The translations under genes were made by a program, and so were the position numbers. Positions 11,284 through 21,439 of a stretch of DNA of 64,000 bases are shown in pieces. The notes beneath the pieces were generated by a model, which was not told the origin of the DNA, ran no database searches, and saw only the letters and a list, made by a program, of their open reading frames with translations. Positions within the stretch are counted from its first letter, which is position 1; each line of letters opens with the position of its first letter. The stretch spans positions 5,627,193 through 5,691,192 of the forward strand of contig OX422197.1 in NCBI GenBank assembly GCA_949130485.1, read 5' to 3'. The DNA comes from Agelas oroides. Taxonomy: Eukaryota; Porifera; Demospongiae; Agelasida; Agelasidae.

Positions 11284-11950
11284 TGAGAAAGGATACAGCC
11301 CACTAGTTTACTTGTATGATTTGCAGTGCTTTAACTGTACTGATCATCACTACAACTGGGTCAGTATCATAAATACTTTCCCCACATTTGCAAGTGTCAT
11401 TGGCTCGCATGTTTCTAAATTGAACAGTCCTGATCGTATATCTTCAAAGATCATGAAAGATGTAGAGATCAACAACAGCGCCCCTGCCACATTACCACTC
11501 AAAATGTGTCATCTCTACAAAACTGTTCTGGTTTGTTGCCTTTCCCAAAGCACCATTACTGTAACCTCAGACTCGCACAAACTCTTTCTATTTCTCCTTT
11601 TTCACACACGCTGTAGCAATCTGGAACAGCTTACCATACTCCATTTTTTCATCACCTAATAGTAGTTTAGTTTCATGTTCATAACTCTTTGTGTACCTTT
11701 GGAAGCCATTTCATAGGTTCTTTATTCACGTTTGAAAGCAGTGAAATATAAAGAATTCAATCATTGAAATATTTGCTGCAATTCTTCTCCTCTCAAATGT
11801 GAAGTGTGTCCTTTGAGTTTCTCACTCCAACTGAAGTCCGCAACATAAATGGAAGCTTGTTAGGCATATTTTTAATATTATGATGCATCGATTGCTTATT
11901 TTGGTAAGGAGCATCTCCCATATGCTAAGGAGGGTCTGGAGTGAGCTATT
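11284..11950 (+). pseudogene. broken 3' half of psi-2
   Basis: This resumes the host gene right after the inserted element, starting with GYSPLVYLYDLQCFNCTD. Like psi-1 it has lost the codons for about residues 218-340 to LINE-like sequence (about 11375-11660), and then carries frame-disrupted remnants of the residue 340-415 region ending near 11940. It is near-identical to 5213-5890, so the two are products of the same tandem duplication. Confidence 0.8.
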
Positions 11951-12581
11951 TAAAAGATTTTGCTATAGCTACAGGTTGACTACATATACCCTCCCTGCTT
12001 TCCGAGTAGATATTGTTGTACTGGGTTGTGATGTTAATGTAAGTCATAAATTAAGTGCACCCAGCTCGAGTGCACCCAGCTCGACTGTCTGTAACCTTAG
12101 CCACAGTGGTTACCTTGGTTGCAGACAAGCTACAAGATATAGTGGTCATGGGGAGGTTTATCTTGATACTGGAGACTAGCTGGCTAGATCAGCCTACAAC
12201 TCATGGGAATCAAAACCACTCATACATCCATGTGGGAGTCAACAGGCCTCTAAAACAATTTTCATATGCATATTATAGTGACTCCCTCACAGATGTTCAG
12301 GTGATTGTAAGATCAGTGTTGTTTATAGGCAATGGAGACTGCCTACGTAGATTAGCCCACAACTCACAATCCTGGGAATCAAAACCACTCACACATCCGT
12401 GTGGGAGTCAACAGCCTGCATAGAATAACTTTCAAATACACTCCCTCACAGATGTTCTGGTGAGTGTAAGATCATGCAGTGTTGTTTATATAGGCAACAA
12501 CACTGTATGCATGGACAGTTCCCTCTGAGGTTGCTTATCTGTCTGGGTAGTCAGTGTGTGAGCAATTTGCTTCTTCTGACA
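11951..12581. promoter_or_regulatory. upstream region of gene 2 with repeated module
   Basis: Near-identical to 5891-6518. It again contains two direct copies of the GGGAGTCAACAG / CACAGATGTTC / GTAAGATCA module. No gene is supported; short open frames here fall inside the repeat. Confidence 0.45.
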
Positions 12582-12640
12582 GTGAACATTTTTTCCTTTG
12601 CACTGTAGCTAGCTAGTTTCTACAACTGGAAATATCAATC
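12582..12640 (+). promoter_or_regulatory. conserved promoter-proximal block of gene 2
   Basis: Same GTGAACATTTT...CTTTGCACTGTAGCTAGCTAGT block as before genes 1 and 3, here with two extra T residues in the T-run. Confidence 0.5.
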
Positions 12641-14641
12641 ATGTACTTCATAAAGTCTGTAGCACTAGCCACTTTGGTGCTTTGTGCTGCTATAAACTTG
12701 AGCACAGAAGCAAAGGTGAAACCAGTCATCTATGTTGACATGCGGAATGGGACACTAGATAGCAGCTGTTGGAGAAGAGGACTGGACCTGCCCTGTGGTA
12801 GTTTGGAACTAGCTATAGCTGGTGCTAGGAAACACAACTCCACCATAGATGTACTACCTTTTGAAGTACCTGCAGCAGCTTCTCAAGAAGTCCAGCCCAG
12901 CAGTCCTTGTCCACCTTGGTTCTTTCCCGACCCATCATCCAATGATACTTGCAGATGTGGGAAAAGTATTCATGGTGCTGTCAAGTGTAACGAAACACTG
13001 CAAGAGTCTGCCATACTTGACTGCTACTGCATGACATACAATGAATCTACTGGTGTAGTTGCAGGTCCTTGCTTCTATAACTGTAATATACGTCAAGAAG
13101 ACACACTCTACCATCCCTTACCACACCGTGTTGAAGAGCTTAACAGTGCAATGTGTGGGCAGTTTCATAGAGGTGGACAATTGTGTGGATCCTGTGAGGA
13201 AGGATACAGTCCACTAGTTTACTCATATGATTTACAGTGCTTTAACTGTACTGATAGCCACTACAACTGGGTCAAGTATGTCACCGCAGCATTTGTTCCC
13301 CTCACAGTTTTCTATGTCATCGTCTTATTGTGCAGAGTTAGTGCTACCTCACCACAGTTGTATGCTTTTGTTACTTTTAGTCAGACCATTTCAATTCCTG
13401 CTAATCTCCGTTCTGTTTTAGCTGATGTAAACAACTATCCAAAGGTTGGAACATTTGCACGAATACTAGCAGCTCTGTATGGTGTCTGGAATTTGGATTT
13501 CTTCCGTGCTCTCATTCCTCACATTTGTCTTGAGGTGAATACCTTACAAGCACTAGCACTAGACTATGCCATTGCATGCTATCCTCTACTTTTGATTGTT
13601 GTTTCTTACGTGTTAATTGAGCTTCATGCTCACAACTTCAAAATCCTTGTGTACTTTTGGAGGCCATTTCGTAGGGTGTTTATTCACTTTCGAAAGCAGT
13701 GGGATATAAAGACATCTGTCATTGAAGTATTTGCCACCTTTCTTCTCCTCTCAAATTTCAAGTTTCTAAGTGTGTCTTTTGACCTTCTCATTCCAACTGA
13801 AGTCCACAACAGAAATGGAAGCTTGTTAGGCATATTTTTATATTATGATGCATCGATTGCTTATCTTGGTAAGGAGCATCTCCCATATGTTATTCTCACT
13901 TTGCTGCTTGTATTAATCTTTGTGCTGCTTCCAATTGTGCTTCTGTTACTGTATCCGATGCGATGCTTTCAGCGATGTCTTGGTCGCTGTGGCTTAAGGT
14001 TTCATGCTCTTCGTATATTCATGGATGCATTGCAAGGCTGCTACAAGGATGGAACTAATGGGACTCGTGATTGTCGATACTTTGCAGCTCTTAATTTAAT
14101 TATTCACATTATTTTGTTTTTTGTCCTTGCATTTACTTTAGATGTCTTGTTTTATGCAGTTGGCCAATTTTTGCTGATAGTATATGCCGTGCTGATTGCC
14201 ATAATTCAACCATATAAAGCAGAATTTGCTGTTTATAACATTGTGGACACAGTGTTTATTTTATTACTAGCCCTGTGGTATTGTACTGTGACGTGCCTGG
14301 AGTTAGCATCATTAAAAGATCGAAGATACCAGTATTCATCACAAGTTCTTTCAGTTGTGGTTGCAGTGTTGCCTCTATTTTACATAACTGCCATCACTCT
14401 TCACTGGGTGTGTTCTCGGACAAAGATTGGACAAAACGTGATCAGGAAGACTCAAGACTGCTTCCAGCGTCAACCTCCTTCACAATTGCAAGGCATGAAT
14501 GATGAGGACTCTCTTCCACATAGGCTTTCCAATCCAGAGCACTACCGTAGTAGCCTTGAAGACACAGTTGCTGCTAGTATAATGGACAATAGTGGGTGCT
14601 CTTCTAACAACGGCAGTGACAACAATGAAACTGCATACTGA
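12641..14641 (+). CDS. secreted-Cys-rich / multi-pass membrane protein, copy 2 (666 aa)
   Basis: Intronless tandem paralogue of the 6577-8589 gene with the same architecture: signal peptide, truncated beta-helix-like opening, Cys-rich glycosylated ectodomain, CGSCEEGYSPLVYSYD motif, about eight or nine membrane segments, IQPYKAEF motif and Ser/Asn-rich tail. It is four residues shorter: one Ser is missing before CPPWFFP, and three residues are lost where copy 1 has NCENIPKDQEDT and this copy has NCNIRQEDT. The other differences are scattered substitutions (for example HMVE/HIIL-type changes in the membrane domain). The shared frame and conserved C-terminus (NNETAY) argue that both copies are functional. 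Function is unknown. Confidence 0.9.
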   Translation: MYFIKSVALATLVLCAAINLSTEAKVKPVIYVDMRNGTLDSSCWRRGLDLPCGSLELAIAGARKHNSTIDVLPFEVPAAASQEVQPSSPCPPWFFPDPSSNDTCRCGKSIHGAVKCNETLQESAILDCYCMTYNESTGVVAGPCFYNCNIRQEDTLYHPLPHRVEELNSAMCGQFHRGGQLCGSCEEGYSPLVYSYDLQCFNCTDSHYNWVKYVTAAFVPLTVFYVIVLLCRVSATSPQLYAFVTFSQTISIPANLRSVLADVNNYPKVGTFARILAALYGVWNLDFFRALIPHICLEVNTLQALALDYAIACYPLLLIVVSYVLIELHAHNFKILVYFWRPFRRVFIHFRKQWDIKTSVIEVFATFLLLSNFKFLSVSFDLLIPTEVHNRNGSLLGIFLYYDASIAYLGKEHLPYVILTLLLVLIFVLLPIVLLLLYPMRCFQRCLGRCGLRFHALRIFMDALQGCYKDGTNGTRDCRYFAALNLIIHIILFFVLAFTLDVLFYAVGQFLLIVYAVLIAIIQPYKAEFAVYNIVDTVFILLLALWYCTVTCLELASLKDRRYQYSSQVLSVVVAVLPLFYITAITLHWVCSRTKIGQNVIRKTQDCFQRQPPSQLQGMNDEDSLPHRLSNPEHYRSSLEDTVAASIMDNSGCSSNNGSDNNETAY

Positions 14642-15199
14642 ATGCGCATAGCTGTATTGATTTGTGTACTTTAAATGGAGTAAGCTAACTCTGCTGTTGA
14701 TGTGTTTCTAGGTTTAGTTTCTTGTGTTGCAATCAGACTTTCTGTGCACAGTTTGCAAGATAACAATTTAGTTCAACTTTATCATTGCAGTAGTGTATTT
14801 GGGTCCGGTTTTCTTTAACCTACTGAAATGAAAAGGTCAGTCATTCTACCTCCAGATATCAGTTCTGAGCTAGCTACTCAGGCCGGGTTGCTGGCTTGAG
14901 TTGCCAATGTTCTGACCACTGAGCAGTGAGCTACGAATACTGGGCAACTATCAGCCCCAACAATACTCGGTCTTGTGGTGTGCAACTTAAAATTATTGCA
15001 TAAGAGAATCCACAAAGAAAGTTAGTTCGTCCTAAAACACATGATCCTGGGAATCATAACCAAAATAAATTATCCATGCGGGAGTCAACTGCCTCAATAG
15101 AACAACTTTCAAATGCAATTATAGTGTTCTCTCATAAATAGCTTCTCTCATAAAATTTCTACAGTATGCAACCAGATGTTCTGGTGATTCTTAGATCAA
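14642..15199. other. 3' flank of gene 2
   Basis: Duplicate of 8590-9146, including the minus-strand tRNA-like SINE candidate (about 14869-14975) and the upstream-type module (about 15035-15190). No gene. Confidence 0.6.
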
Positions 15200-15397
15200 T
15201 GTTGTTTGGGCAGCAGATGTTGTTTGGACAGCAGATGTTGTTTGGACAGCAGATGTTGTATGGACAGCAGATGTTGTTTGGACAGCAGATGTTGTATGGA
15301 CAGCAGATGTTGTTTGGACAGCAGATGTTGTATGGACAGCAGATGTTGTATGGACAGCAGATGTTGTTTGGGCAGCAGATGTTGTTTAGGCAGCAGA
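15200..15397 (+). repeat. 18-bp minisatellite, about 11 copies
   Basis: Same ATGTTGTTTGGACAGCAG unit as 9147-9258, expanded. Because 18 is divisible by 3, two frames stay open (MLFGQQ and CCLDSR repeats). These are composition artefacts. Confidence 0.92.
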
Positions 15398-15513
15398 TGT
15401 TCTGGTGATTGTTAGATCAGTATTGTTTGGACAACAATGTTGTTTAGATCAATGTTGATTGGATAGCTTCCTAGATCTGAGGCTTCTTATCTAGGAACTT
15501 GTCTGGGTAACCA

Positions 15514-16106
15514 GTGTGTGAGCAATTTCCTTTAGTCACTTACTTTCTCCATAAACATCTCAACCATGTAATTCATAAATGTAGCACTAGCCACTTTGGT
15601 GCTTTGTATTATTGTGGAATTAGATGTAAAAGCAAACTCGATCTTCTAAATGTTGACATGGGAAGCAGCTGTTGGAGACGAGGACTGGACCTGCCCTGTG
15701 GTAGTTTGGTAGCTGGTGCTAGGAAACACAACTCCACCATAGATGTTCTATCTTTTGAAGTACCTGCAGCAGCTTCTCAAGAAGTCCAGCCCAGCAGTCC
15801 TTCTTGTCCACCTTGGTTCTTTCCTGACCCATCATCCAATGATACTTGCAGATGTGGGGAAAGTATTTATGGTGCTGTCAAGTGTAACGAAACACTGCAA
15901 GAGTCTGCCATACTTGACTGCTACTGTGTGACATACAATAAATCTACTGGTGTAGTTGCAGGTCCTTGCTTCTACAACTGTGAAAATATACCAAAAGGTC
16001 AAGAAGACACACTCTACCACCCCTTACCACACCGTGTTGAAGACCTTAACAGTGCAATGTGTGGGCAGTTTCATAGAGGTGGACAATTGGTGGATCCTGT
16101 GAGGAG
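15514..16106 (+). pseudogene. broken 5' half of the membrane protein gene (psi-3)
   Basis: Sister of the 9371-9963 segment. Here the ancestral second codon is TAA (ATG TAA) rather than TAG. The ectodomain frame from NVDMGSSCWRRGLDLPC to QFHRGGQL is open and close to the intact genes, with the same three-residue loss after PCGSL. It breaks at the CGSC motif where the inverted-repeat element is inserted. Confidence 0.8.
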
Positions 16107-17575
16107 AGGTATGTTCCAGTTCCTAAAATGGTTGATTATAGACTATCTGTATAATCATCCATTTTTGGATGATTTTAGTTCATTGTCTCTATATAGAATG
16201 AGAACAAACTCCAATTTTGGATGATTCCATTTTTGGATGAACTATAGTTCATTATAGTCACCAATTTTTTGAGTCATTTGATTTTTTGAGTCATTTGATT
16301 TTTTGAGTCATTTGATTTTTTGAGTCATTTGATTTTTTGAGTCATTTGATTTAGCATCCAAATGTGGAGAAAATTGGTACGATAAAATATACATACATCA
16401 CAGTTTAAATTAGCTACCTATATCTAGCCTGCTTTGCTTATCCAAGAAATAATTTTACATGAAACAAATTTATCCGGCTTTGTGTATGCAATATGTCCTT
16501 TGATCCCTTGCAGCCTGGCATTTGCTTGCCCATTCACTTGTGAGTTAATGGAGGCAAGATTGAGTGATGTATAACCATTCAGGGAATAGGGAGGCAAGAT
16601 TGAGTGATGTATAACCATTCAGGGAATAGCCGCTGGAACATCCCATGTATTCTCGCCAATGGTGTCAGGTGAGGGCCCGCAGATAGGGTACATGAATGCC
16701 CATTTGATATCAAGAAGCCTGGCAAAGAATTTCAAGACTGCTGTAGGAACTTGATGCTGACTTGCTTTGTCATGCTTGAGATTGAAAAGGGTCATTGTGA
16801 GGGACAAAAAAAATGCAAGGAGTGGATTTTTTCCGTTTCATCATTAGATAAAGGTGGTGAAAGAGGAAGCCATAGTAGAACACGTTTTTTCGTCTAGGTT
16901 GATGGGAGATCAACCTGTCCATTGTACTCTTTCCTACAGTTGCAGGGGGCAGTTGTTGGCCAGTAGTAGGCTGTTCTCTGGGGGTCTCTGATTGTGACTG
17001 ATTCCTTGTAGATCACAATGCCCTTTCGTGAAATCCACCCATCTCATCTCAGCTGAATTGGTTTCCATGCCCACATGTTTGTGGTATCAGCTCTGAAGGA
17101 AATTCCCACTTCCGGTTTTTCATGAACTCTCATCCAAAAAAGGTTGACTCAAATATTTGGATGATAGTTCATGATATCCAAAAATGGATGACTAGAACCA
17201 TTCAGAATTTGGATGATAGTTCATGCCATCCAGAAATGGAGGACTAGGAATTTGGATGATAGTTTATGCCATCCAAAAATGGATGACTAGACTAGAACCA
17301 TTCAGAAATTGGATGATAGTTCATGCCATCCAAAAATGGATGACTAGACTAGAACCATTCAGAAATTGGATGATAGTTCATGCCATCCAGAAATGGAAGA
17401 CTAAAATCATTCAAAACAATTTGGATGATATTGTTTGTTCTCATTCTGTAATAGAGACAAATGAGCTAAAATCATCCAAAAAAGGATGCTTGTTGCACAT
17501 CAGTGAAAAAATCATCTAAATATAGATGCTTACAGATGGTCTATAATCATCCATTTTTGGAACAAGACCATACCT
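16107..17575. mobile_element. 1.5-kb non-autonomous inverted-repeat DNA element in psi-3
   Basis: Second full copy of the element at 9964-11283, at the same site of the sister pseudogene. The best-preserved termini are AGGTATG on the left and CATACCT on the right (17569-17575), followed inward by GTTCC and ATGATTATAGAC on both sides. Flanks GTGAGGAG and GTAAGAAA resemble a decayed 8-bp target duplication of host GTGAGGAA. Internal repeat counts differ from its sister: five 17-bp GAGTCATTTGA units (16268-16355) instead of three, two units of about 40 bp instead of three, and four 56-bp TTGGATGATAGTTCATGCC subrepeats (17145-17410) instead of two. Confidence 0.7.
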
Positions 17576-18932
17576 GGTAAGAAAGGATACAGCCCACTAG
17601 TTTACTTTTTATGATTTGCAGTGCTTTAACTGTACTGATCATCACTACAACTGGGTTAGTATCATGAATACTTTTCCCACATTTGCAAGTGTCATTGGCT
17701 CACGTTTCTAAACTGAACAGTCCTGATTGTATATCTTCAAGGGTGTTGAAATCAACTTCACACAACAGTGCCCCTGCCATTACTACTCAAAGTGTCATCT
17801 CTACAAAATTGTTCTGGGTTTGTTGGCTTTCCCAATGCACCGTTACTGTACTAATTTGCTGCTACATCACAAGATACATACATCCTCTCACACTCTGCAC
17901 AACCTCAGACTCTTTCTGTTTCTCCTTTTCACACATGCTGTAGCAATCTGGAACAGCTTACCATACTTCATTTTTTTTCATCACCTAATATTATAACTCC
18001 TTGTGTACCTTTGGAAGCCATTTCGTAGTTTCTTTATTCACATTCAAAAGCAGTGGAATTGCAAAGACTTCAAATATTTGCTACAATTCTTCTCCTCTCA
18101 AATTTCAAGTTTCTGAGTGTGTCCTTTGACCTTCTCACTCCAACTGAAGTCCACAACATCAATGGAAGCTTGTTTGGTCTATTCTTATATTACGATGCAT
18201 CAATTGCTTATCTTGGTAAGGAGCATCTCCCGTATGCTGTTCTTGCTTTGCTGCTTTTCTTAATCTTTGTGATTTACCCAATTGTGCTTCTGCTGCTATA
18301 TTCAATGCGATGCTTTCAACAGTGTCTTGGTCGCTGTGGCTTAAGTTTTCATGCTATTCATATATTCATGGTGCATTCCAGGGCTGCTACAAGGACGGAA
18401 CTAATGGGACTCACGATTGTCGATACTTTGCAGCTCTTAATTTTATTTTTTGTCCTTGCATTTACTTTAGATGTCTTGTTTTATGCAGTTGGCCAGTTCA
18501 TGCTGATAGTATTTGCCGTGCTGATTGCCATAATTCAACCGTATAAAGCAGAATTTGCTATTTATAACATTGTGGACACAGTGTTTATTTTATTACTGGC
18601 CCTGTGGTTTTGTACTGTGTGTTGTGTGTGGAGTTAGCATCCTTGAAAGATCACAGATACCAATATTCATCATTTTTTGCTTCAATTGTAGTTGCAGTAT
18701 CGCCTTTCTCTTACATAACTGCCATCAGGTTTCACTGGATGTGTTCTAGGACAAAGATTGGAGACAATGTAATGTTATTTGCAGTTGCAAAGTGTGAATG
18801 ATTAGGACTCTCTTCCACATAGGCTTTCCAACCCTGTGCAATACAGTAGTAGGCATGAAGACCCACTTGCGGCTGGCATAACCAGCAAAAGTAGCTGCTC
18901 CTCTGATAACAGTGATGATGTTGAAACTTCAT
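17576..18932 (+). pseudogene. broken 3' half of psi-3, membrane domain partly open
   Basis: Starts at the KGYSPLVY region, contains the LINE-like replacement (about 17665-17990), and from 18053 to 18637 has an open frame covering the membrane segments (FLSVSFDLLTPTEVHNING ... IIQPYKAEFAIYNIVDTVF). Inside that frame a short stretch after HIFM is read out of phase and then restored by a second indel. After CVWS it stops. The remaining C-terminal codons, including the tail, are present but frame-disrupted to about 18932. It extends further 3' than psi-1 and psi-2, and is more diverged. Confidence 0.8.
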
Positions 18933-19149
18933 AATTATGTGTAGCTAGTTGGACTGAAAAATTTGTTTGTACTTTTTTGTCTAGGTTTATGTTGGTGTGT
19001 CTTAGTTTCTTGTGTTGTCATCAGACTTTCCATGCACACAGTTAATTTTCATTATTTGAGCTTGAGATAACCATCTACTACCTCACTCTCATTAAACAAC
19101 CCACTGAACTGAAAGGAAAAAAACTCAGTCTCTCTACCCCCAGATAGCA

Positions 19150-19255
19150 GTACTGGATTTATGTCAGGAATCATACTCAAGTTTCCTGGCTTGAGCTGCC
19201 AGTGTTCTGATCACTGCATGAGCAGTGAGCTATGACCACCAGCCTAACGGCAGTT
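19150..19255 (-). repeat. candidate tRNA-derived SINE (best copy)
   Basis: On the minus strand: GGCTGGTGGTCATAGCTCAC, a D-arm-like block, a perfect 5-bp hairpin CTGGC-AGCTCAA-GCCAG, then GAGTATGATTCC resembling a B box. It lies 3' of psi-3, in the position equivalent to 8815 and 14869. The variable/D-arm insertions rule out a normal tRNA. Confidence 0.4.
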
Positions 19256-19498
19256 TCAAACATGTCTATTTCTACGATGTATCATTTTGCTAGCCATCCA
19301 GTGCTTGCCACTGGAAGGTGAGTCAGGGTGGATGTATTTCATCTCTTCGTTGTGAGCATTGGCCTTGCCCACCACAGTCCACTTGGAGTTGAGGAACTTG
19401 TAGCGATTGTCAGCTAGGTTGAACACCATCATGATGGTGTACTTGCTGTCTGCTTGTAGACCAGCTACGTGTAGTGATAATTTAATCCCAGGAAACAT
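19256..19498 (-). CDS. orphan T-box DNA-binding-domain exon (partial)
   Basis: The minus-strand frame opens MFPGIKLSLHVAGL and continues through DNRYKFLNSKWTVVGKA and KYIHPDSPSSGKHWM. These are the hallmark first-half motifs of the T-box domain (MFP-x-x-K, W-x-V-x-GK, YIHPDSP-x-x-G-x-HWM). RYKFxNSxW and GKA are closest, from memory, to the Tbx2/3/4/5 group. T-box proteins are sequence-specific transcription factors. Homology covers about 72 residues, then the frame runs on as HRRNRHV. No acceptor AG sits just before the Met, an in-frame stop lies upstream, and the preceding GRR of the usual GRRMFP is absent. No other T-box exons are visible within the neighbouring kilobases, so this is either one exon of a widely spread gene or a stranded fragment. 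Confidence 0.75.
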   Translation of the reverse strand: MFPGIKLSLHVAGLQADSKYTIMMVFNLADNRYKFLNSKWTVVGKANAHNEEMKYIHPDSPSSGKHWMASKMIHRRNRHV

Positions 19499-20560
19499 TC
19501 ACCAAAATGACAGAACTCGATAGAAACTCCCTTCTCAAATTGTTTTAGACCTACATGTATATATAGGCTATACCTAGCTACATGTCCTCATCCCCAGAGA
19601 GGGGGCTGGGGATGAGGCTATACTGCATAGCTGCACTTCATCACTGAGGTGCATGGATGATGACCACTACGTATGTGTCTACATTCCACACATCATCTAG
19701 CTCTTATAGCATTGTATTATTGCTACTATATAGATCTGCACCCTCGAACATTATGGAAGGTATACAAAAAAATACAAAGTTGTAAGATGAGAATTAAGGG
19801 TGGATGGAGCTTGTTTCAACTGCACATGCATGGAAGGCAATTTGGGATTAGAAGTCCTATACATGCAATTATAATCAACACAACATGTTTCTGTGATTTT
19901 TCAGGGACTTTACATAACCTGTAATTGGTTAGAATTTTTGACATGTTTTGTTTAGAGCTACAATTTCAGTAAACAAGGTCCCCATTAAAACTCTTTTGGG
20001 GAGCAGTCTATCAATATAATAATAGGATCCATTTTCGGGTTTGCTGATGACCCTTTCAACATGCCAGTGTTGACAAAGCATAGCAAGGAATTTCCAGTCA
20101 GGTTTGGGACACACTCTCAAGGACAACACCAGCAGTTATACTGCAGAAGCTCCACAACTTGTCAGTCTTGAATCAATGTGCTTGTCTGTGAAATAAATAA
20201 ATGAACTAAATTTTACTCTTAGTCAAGTCAAGTTACAAACATTTGAAGACATGCAAGCATACCTAGCTGGATCAAGTGTGAACAGCTTGTTGTTGCCAAA
20301 GAGAGGGGTTGCAAGGTGTTGGTCTTCTATACTTCTTGCTTTTTGTTTTTCTTTAGGAGGCTCATGTGCCTCTTTCTGAGTGCACAGGTAGTAGAGTAGT
20401 AGTGACTAAACTGCGCCTCAGGGCAGCCAGTGCATCCTACCCTTTCAAAATCAGGCCTCTCTCACCTTCGTTCTGAATGCCTCACAGCAGCCAATCATTC
20501 TCCAGTTTGTCGATTGACTTTCATTTGCTGGGGTTAGGCCTGTCTCTCAGAGTCCTTCAA
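19499..20560. other. intergenic, no gene supported
   Basis: Contains a small perfect hairpin at about 19587-19617 (CTCATCCCCAG / CTGGGGATGAG, next to AGGCTA) that looks like a degenerate member of the TAGYCTCG mini-element family. A minus-strand frame of 66 codons at 19929-20129 has no recognisable motif. Confidence 0.4.
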
Positions 20561-21060
20561 CGGCGTTGGACAGCAGCGGACCACTAGTCTCGTGCCCAGA
20601 TAGGGCAAAAATGCATATACGGAATGCGCACGTACCACGGCGTCTTTCCGCTACACTTAGTACGTTGCGGCAGGAACTCCAGCGCCTAAACGACTAGTAG
20701 GAAAAGGAGCGTCAAAAACTCGAGCAAAAGGACACTGTTAGTGTCGCTCTAATTAGAAGGCACCTCCCTAAACAAGGCGCCCACAAGGGTACGCGTACTG
20801 CAAGCGACGATCTTTGAGGAAGCTTGGCAACAAGACTACGAGTCGGTCCGCTTCTAGCACAATTACACAGCCATCCATCTCCACCGTCGGGCTGGCTTCG
20901 ACTAAGCACGGGCGAAGCGTACCCTCTGGCAGCTAACTTCGCATCCGGGATGGGCGCTTGCACGGGGACATTCACTCCGTGCAACCACCCACCCCCAATT
21001 TGGTGTTTGAGCTGCGAGCGCCCATGGGCACTTGCTTAGGACATAAATTTTTTTCCACTT
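20560..21060. other. CpG-rich segment, no recognised gene
   Basis: Base composition changes sharply: many CG dinucleotides (CGTACGCG-type stretches, CGGCGTC, GCGAGCGCCC) in contrast to the AT-rich, CpG-poor surroundings. Short frames exist on both strands but show no family motif. It could be an unmethylated promoter/CpG island or a recent insertion. It ends about 170 bp before the telomere-type repeat. Confidence 0.4.
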
Positions 21061-21230
21061 CAAAGAAGGCGCCTTTGCGAACCGTAATTATTTATAACAG
21101 CGGTTTTACGGTATAGGGGTCGACAAAGTTCACCCGGTTTGAAATGGTTACGTCATCTTATTAGAGGCCACCGAAGCAAAGATGTTCATCACATTTTGTA
21201 AGACCAGAGGAAAAAAAAAAAGGCCTGGAG

Positions 21231-21298
21231 CCCTAGCCCTAACCCTAACCCCAACCCCAACCCCAACCCCAACCCTAACCCTAACTCTAACCCTTAAC
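21231..21298. repeat. interstitial telomere-type repeat (CCCTAA / CCCCAA)n
   Basis: About eleven hexamers: CCCTAACCCTAA flanking a core of CCCCAA variants, then CCCTAACCCTAACTCTAAC. TTAGGG is the usual metazoan telomere repeat. Preceded by an A11 run and adjacent to the outer end of the foldback structure starting at 21440. Confidence 0.85.
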
Positions 21299-21439
21299 CA
21301 TTTAGCATGGGGAGTAGCCTGTGCTGAATGAGGCTAAGTAGTCAGCATAAGTCAGTGGAGATGGTAACAGATCTAGGCCTAGTACATCACTGCAACCGCT
21401 CAATACTGGTGCATGGAACTAAACAAGGATTTACCCGAT

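Noticed and set aside
15166-15415. MLFGQQ and CCLDSR repeat peptides
   Set aside because: The 18-bp unit keeps frames open; the matching array at 9147-9258 does not preserve them.
20712-21039. 90- and 71-codon frames in the CpG-rich segment
   Set aside because: No recognisable motif; opposite strands overlap; open by GC composition.
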